Positions 22,923 through 31,027 of a DNA stretch of 42,860 nt are shown here, piece after piece. Numbering within the stretch: the stretch's first letter is position 1; each line of letters opens with the position of its first letter. Position numbers and translations under genes: made by a program. The stretch comes from a virus: IMG/VR virus record IMGVR_UViG_3300017991_000181, positions 1 through 42,860 of that record. One strand, 5' to 3'. The notes beneath the pieces are model-generated. The model saw only the letters and a program-made list of their open reading frames with translations. It made no database searches and was not told the origin of the DNA.

Positions 22923-25900
22923 ATGTCTTTATTTCTCGATACGGATTCGAGAATCGTTGAGTATTGGCACCGCGACGATATCGGGAAGCTCGATAAGGTT
23001 TGGGTCGGCTCGAAGGCGGGCCACCATGCCCATTATGGAGCCAAGCGGGCCGCTCTCCTCAAGGACTCGGCCGGCGTCGTACGACTCTTCCTTCCGTCCG
23101 AGGCGAACAACTTCGCGAGTATACCGGACTTCGCCGGACTCGACGATATCGACGAGGATATGGTCCTTTTCGTTAAGGTCCAGGCGGAAGACTGGGACTT
23201 TACCGGAGGAGCCTCGATAAAGATCCTCGTCGCTAGATGGGAAACGTCGGGCGATAAATACTCTTGGTTCCTGGCTCTTACGGCGGCCGGAGCTCCGAGA
23301 CTTTATTGGCACGACGGAAGCTCGGAAAACGCCCTTACTTGCGACACAAACGTAGACGATTACGGGATCGCGGACGGTACGTCGTTTTGGCTTGGCGTTT
23401 CAATGGACGGCGATAACGACGCCGGAGACGCCGACGTAAAATTTTGGGACGGCGGGACGGGAGACGAGCCTTCCGATACTCCGACGCAAATCGGGAGCAC
23501 CGAGAACGAGGGCGCGACGACGTCGATCCAGCCGGGGAGTAGTCAAATTGAAATCGGGACTCGACTCAATGGGTCCGATACCTATTCCTTCGATCATTAC
23601 GGCGGGATCTACGGCGTCCGCCTTTGGAGCGACCTCGCTCGTTCGGCCGAGCTCCTCGATATCGACTTTACGGCTCAAGAGGAAGGGACGGAGAGCTTCG
23701 AAGAGGACGCCGGCTCTCATACCGTAACGATAAACGCCTCCGGCGCAACGGCGAACGATCCTTCGAACCGGCTCGTCGACGACGGCTTGCAGTATTACCG
23801 AAACAACGGCGTTGCCGGGAATGTTATCCGGAGCTCGGCGGTAGAGCCGGACGCATTAACCGCGGATACTTGGGGTTTCATAACCCATTTCATACCCTCC
23901 GACGGTTGGCGGCCGGCGTCGTCGACGGAGTCGCCGATCGCGAGGAGCTCGTACGACCGAATTTGGGTCGGGACGGCGGGGACAGTTACTTACCGACTCT
24001 TTCTCACCGACGGGGCCGGAGGGCATAACGCTTATACCTTGACGTCGACGGAGAGCGTCCCGGACGACGACCTCCCGAGAAGCATAAAATTCGAGTATAC
24101 GGCTTCGACCGGGACGATGGTTTTCTATACCTCGACCGACGTCCTAACGGATCCGGACGACGCCGGTTGGGCTCAACTCGGCGACCCGGTAACGACGGGC
24201 GATACGGCGAAGCAAGCTTACGCCCGGAACATTTCGATCGGCGCCGGATCTACTGGCGGGAGCGGGCCCTTCGACGGGAAGATTTATACGGCGCTGGTCT
24301 TACAAGACGGCGAAGTCGTAATGGGCCTCGACTTTACAGATACCGACACGGTCGGCGCCGGAGAGACCTCCCAATCGGACCCGTATCTCTCGGGCGTCTC
24401 TTGGACCTTCGACCGCTCGGCCTCGGGTATGGTCGGCGACATTATCGAGCATAACGAGATCCAAGGATCGACGGACGATATCCTTCTCGTCCCATATCAT
24501 GCCGACCTCGAGAGCGACGAAGAAGACCTCGTTTACGGTCTCATTTGGAGGAGCTCGCTCGACGGGACGACTCAAATCCTTATGGGTAACCGGCTCAACT
24601 CGGCGGCGGGTTCGCCCGGTCTTTTGGTCGGGATAGCAAGCTCGGATCGGATTTGGACCGAAAACAGCAACGGAACGACCGAGGGCAACGATAATATTAC
24701 GGGATCAATAGCGGGCGACCTCGTTCGTCGAATGCTGGCGGGTCAACGCGACGATTCCGAAGACGAGCTCGAGGCTTTCCTCGACGGGAGCGGGAGCGGC
24801 GGTCCGGCGACGACGCCGACGGGCTCGATTACGAGCTCGGAGGACCTCTCCTTCCTCCAAGGCGCGGACGGCGTGACAAATGCCGCCTCCGGCTTTATTT
24901 GCGGCGCCTTCGTCGCCAAGCCGGCCGGCGTAAACTTCGACTCGACGGAATGGGCTTCGATCCTGTCGGAGCTTACGAATACGCGAGCTCCGGACGCTCC
25001 TTCCTTGCTTCAACCCGACGACGAGGTCGCGGGTAACCAATCGACGCCGCATTTCACTTGGAGCTCTCCGGATTACGCCGAGGGATACGAGATCGAGATC
25101 GCGACGGATACGGGCTTCGCTTCGATCGTCGAGGAAGACGATACGATCGACGTCGCGGAGTTTATGAGCTCGCTAGGTCTCGACGAGGACGTTTATTACT
25201 GGCGGGTCCGGGCGAAGAACCGGGTCAACGAATGGGGCGACTTCGCGGCATACCGAGAGTTTACGGTTCAGGCTGTCCCGGATTCGATCCTCCAAGAAGA
25301 CGACCGGGTCGTCGAATACTGGCACCGGGACGACTTCGGCTCGATCCCTCTCGTCTTGAAGGCTGGCAAGGCCGGGAATCACGGATATTACGGGAAGCTC
25401 CGCTCCGCGATTGTTCCGGACGCGGCCGGCGTAAACTCGGCATATGTTCCGAAGAGCGGGCTCGCGGCCGTCATTACACAAGACGCGATCGGGAACGACA
25501 TAAACGGCGACGAAGCCGGAACTATGCGGATCGAATTCGCCTTCGAGGATTGGACGCCCTCCGCGAGTATGTATCCAATGATCTTCGGAGCCGGCCCGGG
25601 TTATATCGGCCTAACGACGGCCGGCGGTTTTGGCGCTCTCTGGACTTTCGATAGCGGCGTCGTCGGCGCTGGCGTTACGGCGCCTTCCCTCGATCCTTGG
25701 GACAGGATACAAGTGCGGGTCGACTTCGACGGAAACGACGGAGCCGGGAATCGTACGGTAAGTCTCTACTATCGAACCGATACGTCGAAGGCGTTATCCG
25801 ACGATACCGGTTGGACCTTGGGATCGGGTCCGACCGCGACCGCGGGGACAGGGGTAACGGCGCTCGGGGCCGATCGAAAACTTTACCTCTCATACTCTCA

Positions 25901-27341
25901 CGGAGCCGAACCCTACCGGGTTTATAAGGCGTATCTCGAGACGGACGGGACGACTCATGTAGATACGGACTTTACTTCGCTCGACGCTCAAGCTCTTTAC
26001 GGTCTCGAATTCGACGACGACGCCGGCCAAACCTTCGAAACGACGGGCGGGTCCGGCGCCTCGGCGAACGATCCCTCCGACCGGTTGGTTACGGACGGGA
26101 AACAGTATCTTCGATGTAATGGCGTCGACGGGAATTATGTCCGACTCTCCGACAATAGCGTCGACCTTACGACCGTCTCGACGTTTGGCATTATCGGAAG
26201 ATGTTCGGACGGGAATTGGAGACCGGCCTCGGGAGCGTCCTTCGGAGCTTGGACAGGATACGACAATTACCTTCTTCTTAAAACGTCGGGCCTCTTGAGT
26301 GTCCGTCTCGAATTAACCGACGGGAACTCGACGAAAGATTCGACCGAGGCGGTCCCGGAGGACGAAGGGTACGTTTGGGCCCGGTATCTATACGATACCG
26401 CGACGAGCCTCCTAACCTTCCAAGTCGCGAAGGATACGACATACGATCCGGCTCTCGTAACCGGTTGGGAACAATTGGGCGACCCTGTCGCCTCCGGCCT
26501 TACGGGAACGGCTCTCGCGAATAACGACGCGATAATCGCGGTCTATCATTCCGACGGACAGAATCCTTACGACGGCGATCTCTTCGGCGTTTGGTTCGAA
26601 ATGGGCGGGACGATCGTAAACGGTCTCGACTTTACGGATACCGACAACGTCGGACCGGGCGACGCGACTTGTCCGGACGCAATCGACCCGGCGAAGACTT
26701 GGACGTTTACCCGGAGCTCCTCCGGTCTCGTAATGGACGTAATAAGCGGGAACGAGATCCAGGGATCGACGGACGATATTATCCTCGTTTCTCACAAGAC
26801 CGACCTCGGTTCGGACGGAGAGGACTTGGTTTACTTCGCTTTGTTCCGGAGCTCTATATCCTTGAACGGTTGGATAATGGGAAAGAGAACGTCGACGGCG
26901 ACGGCCGCGGAGGGTCTCCATTTGGGAACGATCGCCAGCAATAACCGGTTATGGGCGGAGGCAAGCGACGGCTTGGCGGAAGCGACCGATATTCATTTCG
27001 AGGATACGGCCGGCTCTCTCGAGACCGCCGGAGCCGCGGCCCAATGGGACGAGTCGAGGACCCAAGCCAAAATAATCAAAGACGGAGTCGGGTCGGGAAG
27101 CCCGGGAGAGGTCGTTCTCGGGACGCTGGCAGGGACCGACGACCTATCCTTCTTCAATATTGAGAGTATTTCTTATCCCGGAGAGGGCTTCTTATTGGGA
27201 GCGGCGGTCATTAAGCCGGGGGGTCTCGAGCTTACCGCAGACGAATGGGCGGCCCTCTTTACTGGACTTTCGGAGGAGCTCTCGAGCGTTATTCCTTTCA
27301 AGCCTAACGGCGTCGGATTGGGGATCGGCGTCGGCGTATGA
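22923..27341 (+). CDS. giant tail fibre/receptor-binding protein with duplicated LamG-like modules
   Basis: A 1472-residue, Asp/Gly/Ser/Thr-rich protein built as two related halves. Half 1 starts with RIVEYWHRDD near residue 10 and half 2 with RVVEYWHRDD near 795. A second shared signature, NEIQGSTDDI, lies near 510 and 1276. Each half seems to hold about three concanavalin/LamG-type beta-sandwiches (repeated themes: NGVxGN or NGVDGN, LDFTDTD, SWTF or TWTF, and SDRIW or NNRLW). A fibronectin III-like domain separates them at about 688-785 (HFTWSSPDYAEGYEIEIATD, YYWRVRAKN). Such beta-rich modular proteins bind sugars or other surface molecules. AAGGAGAAG precedes ATG 22923; the end overlaps the next gene as ATGA. 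Confidence 0.75.
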   Translation: MSLFLDTDSRIVEYWHRDDIGKLDKVWVGSKAGHHAHYGAKRAALLKDSAGVVRLFLPSEANNFASIPDFAGLDDIDEDMVLFVKVQAEDWDFTGGASIKILVARWETSGDKYSWFLALTAAGAPRLYWHDGSSENALTCDTNVDDYGIADGTSFWLGVSMDGDNDAGDADVKFWDGGTGDEPSDTPTQIGSTENEGATTSIQPGSSQIEIGTRLNGSDTYSFDHYGGIYGVRLWSDLARSAELLDIDFTAQEEGTESFEEDAGSHTVTINASGATANDPSNRLVDDGLQYYRNNGVAGNVIRSSAVEPDALTADTWGFITHFIPSDGWRPASSTESPIARSSYDRIWVGTAGTVTYRLFLTDGAGGHNAYTLTSTESVPDDDLPRSIKFEYTASTGTMVFYTSTDVLTDPDDAGWAQLGDPVTTGDTAKQAYARNISIGAGSTGGSGPFDGKIYTALVLQDGEVVMGLDFTDTDTVGAGETSQSDPYLSGVSWTFDRSASGMVGDIIEHNEIQGSTDDILLVPYHADLESDEEDLVYGLIWRSSLDGTTQILMGNRLNSAAGSPGLLVGIASSDRIWTENSNGTTEGNDNITGSIAGDLVRRMLAGQRDDSEDELEAFLDGSGSGGPATTPTGSITSSEDLSFLQGADGVTNAASGFICGAFVAKPAGVNFDSTEWASILSELTNTRAPDAPSLLQPDDEVAGNQSTPHFTWSSPDYAEGYEIEIATDTGFASIVEEDDTIDVAEFMSSLGLDEDVYYWRVRAKNRVNEWGDFAAYREFTVQAVPDSILQEDDRVVEYWHRDDFGSIPLVLKAGKAGNHGYYGKLRSAIVPDAAGVNSAYVPKSGLAAVITQDAIGNDINGDEAGTMRIEFAFEDWTPSASMYPMIFGAGPGYIGLTTAGGFGALWTFDSGVVGAGVTAPSLDPWDRIQVRVDFDGNDGAGNRTVSLYYRTDTSKALSDDTGWTLGSGPTATAGTGVTALGADRKLYLSYSHGAEPYRVYKAYLETDGTTHVDTDFTSLDAQALYGLEFDDDAGQTFETTGGSGASANDPSDRLVTDGKQYLRCNGVDGNYVRLSDNSVDLTTVSTFGIIGRCSDGNWRPASGASFGAWTGYDNYLLLKTSGLLSVRLELTDGNSTKDSTEAVPEDEGYVWARYLYDTATSLLTFQVAKDTTYDPALVTGWEQLGDPVASGLTGTALANNDAIIAVYHSDGQNPYDGDLFGVWFEMGGTIVNGLDFTDTDNVGPGDATCPDAIDPAKTWTFTRSSSGLVMDVISGNEIQGSTDDIILVSHKTDLGSDGEDLVYFALFRSSISLNGWIMGKRTSTATAAEGLHLGTIASNNRLWAEASDGLAEATDIHFEDTAGSLETAGAAAQWDESRTQAKIIKDGVGSGSPGEVVLGTLAGTDDLSFFNIESISYPGEGFLLGAAVIKPGGLELTADEWAALFTGLSEELSSVIPFKPNGVGLGIGVGV
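22947..25267 (+). repeat. first half of intragenic duplication in tail fibre gene
   Basis: Repeat unit 1 of the fibre gene, including the three LamG-like domains and ending in the FN3-like linker. It corresponds in order and motif spacing to 25300-27341. Most of it has diverged at DNA level, but some segments remain nearly identical, such as the GAGATCCA(A/G)GGATCGACGG stretch near 24455 and 26753. Confidence 0.6.
25300..27341 (+). repeat. second half of intragenic duplication in tail fibre gene
   Basis: Repeat unit 2 of the fibre gene. It begins with the codons for VVEYWHRDD and repeats the domain order of unit 1 without a trailing FN3-like module. Shared motifs with unit 1 are the NEIQGSTDDI, LDFTDTD and GxxxG-KPxG-like segments. 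The two units are about 770-785 residues apart. Confidence 0.6.
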
Positions 27342-27784
27342 ACCTTTACCTCTCTCGAATGGGATACGGCCGGGACTCGACTCTCGGCCGTATTTCGCTC
27401 GGGTCTCTCTCCTTCTTCTCCCTCGAGGACGAGCGTCGGGACGTCAAGGTACCGGGATATACTTGTATTCCGGTCGGATCGTACGAGATCAAGCTCCGCA
27501 AGGCTGGCGGTCTCCATAAGAAGTACAAGGCTCGGTTTCCGGACTTGCATAAGGGTATGCTCTGGCTTCAAGACGTACCCGGCTTCGAGTGGGTTTATAT
27601 CCATATCGGGAACGACGCCGACGATACGGCGGGTTGCCCGCTCGTCGGCGAGCTCCCGGTTATCCTACCGACGGGCGAGTTTGAGATCGGTCGATCGACG
27701 CCGGCTTACGTCGCTCTTTACCGGAAGGTTATCGCGGCCCTCGAGGCTGGCGATCGGGTTTGGGTCCATATCCGGGAGCTCTGA
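27338..27784 (+). CDS. DUF5675 family protein (lysis/cell-wall associated candidate)
   Basis: A 148-residue protein matching the DUF5675 pattern: FSLEDERRDVKVPGYTCIPV (27-46), GSYEIKLRK, GMLWLQDVPGFEWVYIHIGN (73-92) and DDTAGCPLVGE (95-105). The family is widespread in phages and bacteria. The pattern IHxGN with a following GC-x-x-[VL]G resembles L,D-transpeptidase-type active-site strands (His then Cys), so a peptidoglycan role has been suspected. I treat this as inference. It is coupled by ATGA to the fibre gene and is the best candidate lysis enzyme in the window, since no classical endolysin is seen. Confidence 0.7.
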   Translation: MNLYLSRMGYGRDSTLGRISLGSLSFFSLEDERRDVKVPGYTCIPVGSYEIKLRKAGGLHKKYKARFPDLHKGMLWLQDVPGFEWVYIHIGNDADDTAGCPLVGELPVILPTGEFEIGRSTPAYVALYRKVIAALEAGDRVWVHIREL

Positions 27785-28023
27785 AAGTTTCGGGTTTTTG
27801 TTTTGGGAGAGCTTTTCCTTTGCAACCCTTGGGCCAAAACGGAGGCCCTCCGGAAAGGCCCGTCGTTATTGGCGAACTTACGTCGGCGGGAAAAAGGTCT
27901 TAGCGTACGTTTGAGGGGCCGACGGCCGTTAAAACGGATTTATGAGCTTCCTGGCGGCATTTCGGGAAGCTTTCGGGTTTTTCGGGATCCGGGGGCAATT
28001 TTTCCAAAAAAAGAGAGGTCGAA
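27785..28023 (+). other. intergenic region with AT-rich TTTCGGGTTTTT elements
   Basis: A 239-base stretch between the DUF5675 gene and the spanin-like gene, more AT-rich and less codon-like than its surroundings. It contains TTTCGGGTTTTT at 27788-27799 and again at 27971-27982, and an 8-bp palindrome ACGGCCGT within GACGGCCGTT near 27930. A reverse-complement copy of the first element occurs at about 28931-28942, on the other side of the next gene. Promoter or terminator activity is possible; no clear hairpin with a T-run was found here. Confidence 0.4.
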
Positions 28024-28731
28024 ATGAGGGATCGAAGAGGCGCCTCGACGTTTGCATGGGTCGCGGTTCTCGTCATTCTCGCGACCGGCATTTATGCGGT
28101 TTGGTCGACGTTGTCCGGCATGGAAGCGAGACGGGAGGCGCTCGCCTTAGCGGACTCTCTGGCGCTCGAGCGGGAGGCGGCGACGCTCGAGGCCGAGGAG
28201 CTCCGAGCGAAGATCGAGCTCGAGAAGGAGAGGACGGACGTCGTCCTCGAGGATCTCGCGGAGCAACGAAGGAGGGCCGACTCGTTGGCGGTCATTGCGG
28301 CCGCTCAAATGGCCGAAGGACAGGCGGATGCCCTCGAGACGGGCGAGGACCTTTCCGCGACGCTCGAGATCGCCAGAGAGGCCGCGAAACCTCCTCTCGA
28401 CGAAGTTCTCGATACGGCTCGGGTTCAACTCGCGGAGCATTTGCAAGCGGACCGACGGGCGGCCCTCGCGAGCGACGAGCTCCTTTTTCGGTTGCAAGAA
28501 ACGATTGAGGCGACAGAGGGAGAGGTCCTCATTTGGAGGACCCGGTTTTCGAATACCGAACAACTCCTCGAGATAACCGAGGGACGTTGTATCCTATGCG
28601 AGCAAGAGCTCGCGATCCTTCGGGACCTTGAAGACCCGAGCTTCTTCTCCGAGCTCTTCAAGAAGAAGAAGACGATCGGGATTGCTGGCGCGATCGGCCT
28701 CGGTCTCGGCTTGCTAATCAAGGGCGGATAA
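28024..28731 (+). CDS. membrane-anchored coiled-coil protein (spanin-like)
   Basis: A 235-residue protein with one N-terminal membrane helix (residues 10-30, FAWVAVLVILATGIYAVWS) followed by about 150 residues of strongly predicted coiled coil (Glu/Ala/Leu/Arg-rich, LEREAATLEAEELRAKIEL). CILCEQE lies near 190, and a hydrophobic C-terminal tail (GIAGAIGLGLGLLIKGG) ends the protein. An N-terminal anchor plus a long periplasmic coiled coil is the layout of phage inner-membrane spanins, but the hydrophobic C-terminus is not usual. AGAGAGG precedes ATG 28024. It is the last gene of the late block, before the terminator at 28872. Confidence 0.55.
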   Translation: MRDRRGASTFAWVAVLVILATGIYAVWSTLSGMEARREALALADSLALEREAATLEAEELRAKIELEKERTDVVLEDLAEQRRRADSLAVIAAAQMAEGQADALETGEDLSATLEIAREAAKPPLDEVLDTARVQLAEHLQADRRAALASDELLFRLQETIEATEGEVLIWRTRFSNTEQLLEITEGRCILCEQELAILRDLEDPSFFSELFKKKKTIGIAGAIGLGLGLLIKGG

Positions 28732-28871
28732 ACGTTTGCCTTTACCGGTCTCTCGGGGCCGGGTAATTTGTAGGACGGTCGGAAGCTTCTTGGTCGAAGC
28801 GTAGGACCGGCGTCCGGTCTTCCGGCTCCCTCCTCGCGCCTCTCGCGGTTGAGGTTCTACCGGGCGCCCTT

Positions 28872-28912
28872 GGGCCCTCTTCGGACTTGCTCCGGGAGGG
28901 CCCTCGTCTTTT
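28872..28912 (+). terminator. rho-independent terminator of the late block
   Basis: Arms GGGCCCTC (28872-28879) and GAGGGCCC (28896-28903) are perfect inverted repeats. An inner stem CGGA/TCCG encloses the loop CTTGC, and the stem is followed by TCGTCTTTT. The T-rich tract is on the plus-strand 3' side only, so it acts on transcripts coming from the late genes. It lies 140 bases after the spanin-like gene. Confidence 0.72.
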
Positions 28913-28963
28913 CCGTTACCAATCGCTCCCGAAAAAACCCGAAGGTCTCCCGAAGCTTTTGTA

Positions 28964-28992
28964 AGAATTTCGCCGATTTTGCGACAAATTCT
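28964..28992 (+). promoter_or_regulatory. inverted repeat AGAATTT/AAATTCT upstream of early genes
   Basis: Perfect 7-bp arms 28964-28970 and 28986-28992 with a 15-base spacer, in AT-rich DNA just upstream of the TTGACC box. It may be an operator or an UP-like element for the early promoter. No factor can be named. Confidence 0.4.
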
Positions 28993-29012
28993 AGAAAACT
29001 GGAATTTTTCGC

Positions 29013-29041
29013 TTGACCTCGTTCCCGTAGGGAACGAACTT
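29013..29041 (+). promoter_or_regulatory. early promoter candidate with 8-bp operator-like inverted repeat
   Basis: TTGACC at 29013-29018 matches a -35 box. Overlapping its downstream edge is a perfect inverted repeat, TCGTTCCC/GGGAACGA (29019-29026 and 29030-29037) around GTA. With a 17-base spacer the -10 would be GAACTT at 29036-29041, which is a poor match, so the promoter call is tentative. The palindrome itself is clear. A repressor bound there would block transcription of the early block. The HTH protein at 32067-32327 and the winged-helix protein at 29084 are candidate binders. Confidence 0.5.
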
Positions 29042-29047
29042 GATAGC

Positions 29048-29058
29048 GACCAAGGAGA
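29048..29058 (+). promoter_or_regulatory. GACCAAGGAGA leader motif, copy 1
   Basis: The exact 11-mer lies 25 bases upstream of ATG 29084. Here it is too far away to be the ribosome site of that gene (AAAGGAAA serves that). Its recurrence before early genes suggests a shared leader element. Confidence 0.5.
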
Positions 29059-29083
29059 CGGACCCTCGAAGAAAGGAAACACA

Positions 29084-30112
29084 ATGAGCAACGCGACGAC
29101 GACCAAGACGACAAAGCTCACGCCGAACCAAACTCATGTCCTCCTCTGGATCGCCGACGAGGTCGACGGTCAAGTCGCCGGCATGAAAGACCGAGCTCTT
29201 CTCCCTCTCCGCGAGAAGGGCCTCGTCGCCCGCCGGCCGATCTCCGGCAAGGGCCGACACCCCAAAGCTCGTTGGACGATTACCGACGCCGGCCGCGAAG
29301 CGATCGTCGGCGTTACGGAGTGCAAGGTTTCCGGTTGCCTCGGACATACGTTCGAGGCCGCCGGCCAGGATAACGACCAAGAAGAGACCCAAACGAAAGG
29401 CGAGACCATGATTAAGAAGACGAAGAAGGAAGACGGAAGGATTTCCCGGTGGGCCGGGCAAAGCGAGGTCGTACGAGACGAGGGTACGAGAATGGTCGAC
29501 TTCTCGGTCCGGGACCAAAAGGGCCGGCTCGTCGGGACGACGATCAAGCTCGGGAGGGTTCGGGTCAATCCGGTAACCGGAGACCCGAGGTTCGACTCTC
29601 TCTCCGACGAGGAAAAGGCCGAGGCCGACGCCCGAGCCGGTTATTACTTCTCCGCCAAGCCTCAAGCGACCCGGGACTCGGTTCGCTTCGGCGCCTCCAA
29701 GCCGAAACTCCTCTTTACGACCTTCGAAGCTCGGGAAGCATGGATCGAGCGTTATCTCGACGGCGCCAGGAAGCGGGCCGAGAAGAAGTTCGCGAAGACC
29801 GAAGAGCCGACGCCCGAGCCGGTCGAGGTTCCGAACTACGCGACCAAGGCCCTCGAGACCGCATACGCCCTCCTCTCCGAAGAGGGCGCCCGGAAATGTT
29901 CGGCCGAGGAGATCGACAGGCTCGAGAGCCTCCTCAACATCCTGGCTTGCTCGCTCCATCCGGAGACGCGGGAAGCCGGCGAGAGCATGAACTTCGTCGA
30001 CCTCTTCGATCGGGTTCACAAGAACGAGGACGCGACGCCGCTCGACCGGGCGTACTACCATATCGCTCTCGCTCAGTCGGCCCTTATCTCCCTCAAACAG
30101 GAGCGGGCCTAA
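29084..30112 (+). CDS. winged-helix N-terminal protein, first early gene
   Basis: A 342-residue protein. Residues 10-75 look like a MarR-type winged helix: TPNQTHVLLWIADEVDGQV, then PLREKGLVARR, and WTITDAGREAIVG as the wing-to-helix end. A Thr/Asp/Glu-rich linker near 90-110 follows. The rest (110-342) is a mixed fold with a long Glu/Pro-rich stretch (KTEEPTPEPVEVPNYATKAL) and helical C-terminus, unrecognised. ATG 29084 follows AAAGGAAACACA. An internal ATG (29408, preceded by GGCGAGACC) might give a shorter product. As the first gene behind the operator-like repeat it is a natural candidate for an early regulator. Confidence 0.65.
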   Translation: MSNATTTKTTKLTPNQTHVLLWIADEVDGQVAGMKDRALLPLREKGLVARRPISGKGRHPKARWTITDAGREAIVGVTECKVSGCLGHTFEAAGQDNDQEETQTKGETMIKKTKKEDGRISRWAGQSEVVRDEGTRMVDFSVRDQKGRLVGTTIKLGRVRVNPVTGDPRFDSLSDEEKAEADARAGYYFSAKPQATRDSVRFGASKPKLLFTTFEAREAWIERYLDGARKRAEKKFAKTEEPTPEPVEVPNYATKALETAYALLSEEGARKCSAEEIDRLESLLNILACSLHPETREAGESMNFVDLFDRVHKNEDATPLDRAYYHIALAQSALISLKQERA

Positions 30113-30176
30113 GACGGTCTCGGCGAAGATTCAGTATTACGCAGTAAAGCGGGTCGGCGACCGGGTCGCGGAGATT

Positions 30177-30302
30177 TTGGTAACGCGGATCGACGGACGT
30201 TTTTCCGACGAGCTTACGGTCGCTTTTCATCCGACCGAGGGCGACGCGATTCGGTCCATGAGGACGAATAACGAGGCAATGCTCCGGAGGGCTTCCAAAT
30301 GA
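30177..30302 (+). CDS. possible small protein (start uncertain)
   Basis: Between 30113 and 30299 one frame is open up to TGA 30300-30302, which overlaps the next start as ATGA, as real genes do here. The frame reads IQYYAVKRVGDRVAEILVTR and on to the Arg/Lys-rich end, with normal codon use. The only standard start is TTG 30177 (GGAG 4 bases upstream), giving 41 residues. However, the sensible reading extends to about 30110 with no ATG, GTG or TTG in frame (ATT at 30129). A non-standard start or a +1 frameshift from the previous gene is possible. Confidence 0.35.
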   Translation: MVTRIDGRFSDELTVAFHPTEGDAIRSMRTNNEAMLRRASK

Positions 30303-31027
30303 CGACGACCTATCTTCTCGGCGAAATGAGCAACGGCTCGGCGAAGCTCTCCGACTCCTACCCGAGAGGGTGGGGTCGGATGTACGTCGAGAGGCCGATC
30401 AATCCTTTCGACGGCGAGCCTTGGGCTCTCGATAACGGCGTCTTCCGGGCATGGAATAACGACGAGGATTACGCTCCTCGCTTCCGGACCTTCGAGAAGA
30501 AACTCCATGAGGCGAGCTCGGTCGTTTACGATCGCGGTTCGCTCCCGCTCTTCGTTGTGATTCCGGACCGGCCGGCGGATCCGGATTCGATCCTCGAGTC
30601 GCTCGCTTGGCTCGAGGAGTACGAGCTCGACGGTCTTCAAGAAGAGGTCGACCCGTTCGGGCATTACTACGGCTCCGGGTACGGGCTCCTTCCTCTGGCG
30701 CTGGCGGTTCAAGACGGAATGAGCCCGGAAGCCCTCGAGGAGCTCCGGGATCCCGAGACGGACGAGCCGATTCTCTCCAAGCTCGCGTACCTCTTTGTCG
30801 GAGGGTCCGACGACTTTAAGGAGACGGTCGGAATCTGGCGCGAGCTCGCGGACCGTTGGGGTCTTAAGCTCCATTTCGGCCGGGCGACTCAAAGCCGGAT
30901 CCGGGACGCTGTCTCGGCCGGTTCGGACTCGGCGGATTCGGCCCACCCGGTACGGCTCGGCGGATCTCGTTGGACTCGATTCCTCGAAGTCGCCGATAAG
31001 GAGCTCGCGAAGGAGAGGGTCGCATAA
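30299..31027 (+). CDS. dpdA: DpdA-like DNA transglycosylase (7-deazaguanine DNA modification)
   Basis: A 242-residue protein matching the layout of phage DpdA proteins, relatives of tRNA-guanine transglycosylase. It has WALDNGVFRAW (42-52), LFVVIPDRPADPDS (84-97), LALAVQDGMSP (133-143), YLFVGGSDDFK (164-174), and LHFGRATQSRIRDAVSAGSDSADS (191-214 overall). These are the conserved PD, QDG, GG and HxGR segments of a TIM-barrel enzyme that exchanges guanine in DNA for a 7-deazaguanine base such as preQ0 or a derivative. Such modification is known to protect phage DNA from restriction. No preQ0 synthesis genes are visible, so the base would come from the host or from genes outside the window. ATG overlaps the small upstream frame; the stop overlaps the next gene (TAATG). 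Confidence 0.72.
   Translation: MTTTYLLGEMSNGSAKLSDSYPRGWGRMYVERPINPFDGEPWALDNGVFRAWNNDEDYAPRFRTFEKKLHEASSVVYDRGSLPLFVVIPDRPADPDSILESLAWLEEYELDGLQEEVDPFGHYYGSGYGLLPLALAVQDGMSPEALEELRDPETDEPILSKLAYLFVGGSDDFKETVGIWRELADRWGLKLHFGRATQSRIRDAVSAGSDSADSAHPVRLGGSRWTRFLEVADKELAKERVA

Larger units (their letters stand above)
28732..29083 (+). other. late/early junction: terminator, then regulatory region
   Basis: A 352-base region without a gene. From left to right it holds a small inverted repeat ACCGG-CGT-CCGGT (near 28806-28818), the strong hairpin terminator (28872-28912), a CCCGAAAAAACCCGAA element (28928-28943), an AGAATTT/AAATTCT dyad (28964-28992), and an AT-rich tract. Then come the TTGACC box with its 8-bp inverted repeat (29013-29037) and the first GACCAAGGAGA leader copy (29048-29058). 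It separates the late virion/lysis block from the early block, both on the plus strand. Confidence 0.7.

Noticed and set aside
27803-28027. Plus-strand open frame of 74 codons ending in the ATGA overlap of the spanin-like gene
   Set aside because: Only a TTG start without a ribosome site, and its TTA and AAA codons are unlike the neighbouring genes; the region looks regulatory. The stop overlap keeps it barely possible.
28991-30061. Minus-strand open frame of about 356 codons opposite the first early gene
   Set aside because: It would cross the early promoter region; product is low-complexity Leu/Arg/Glu, and all other genes are on the plus strand.
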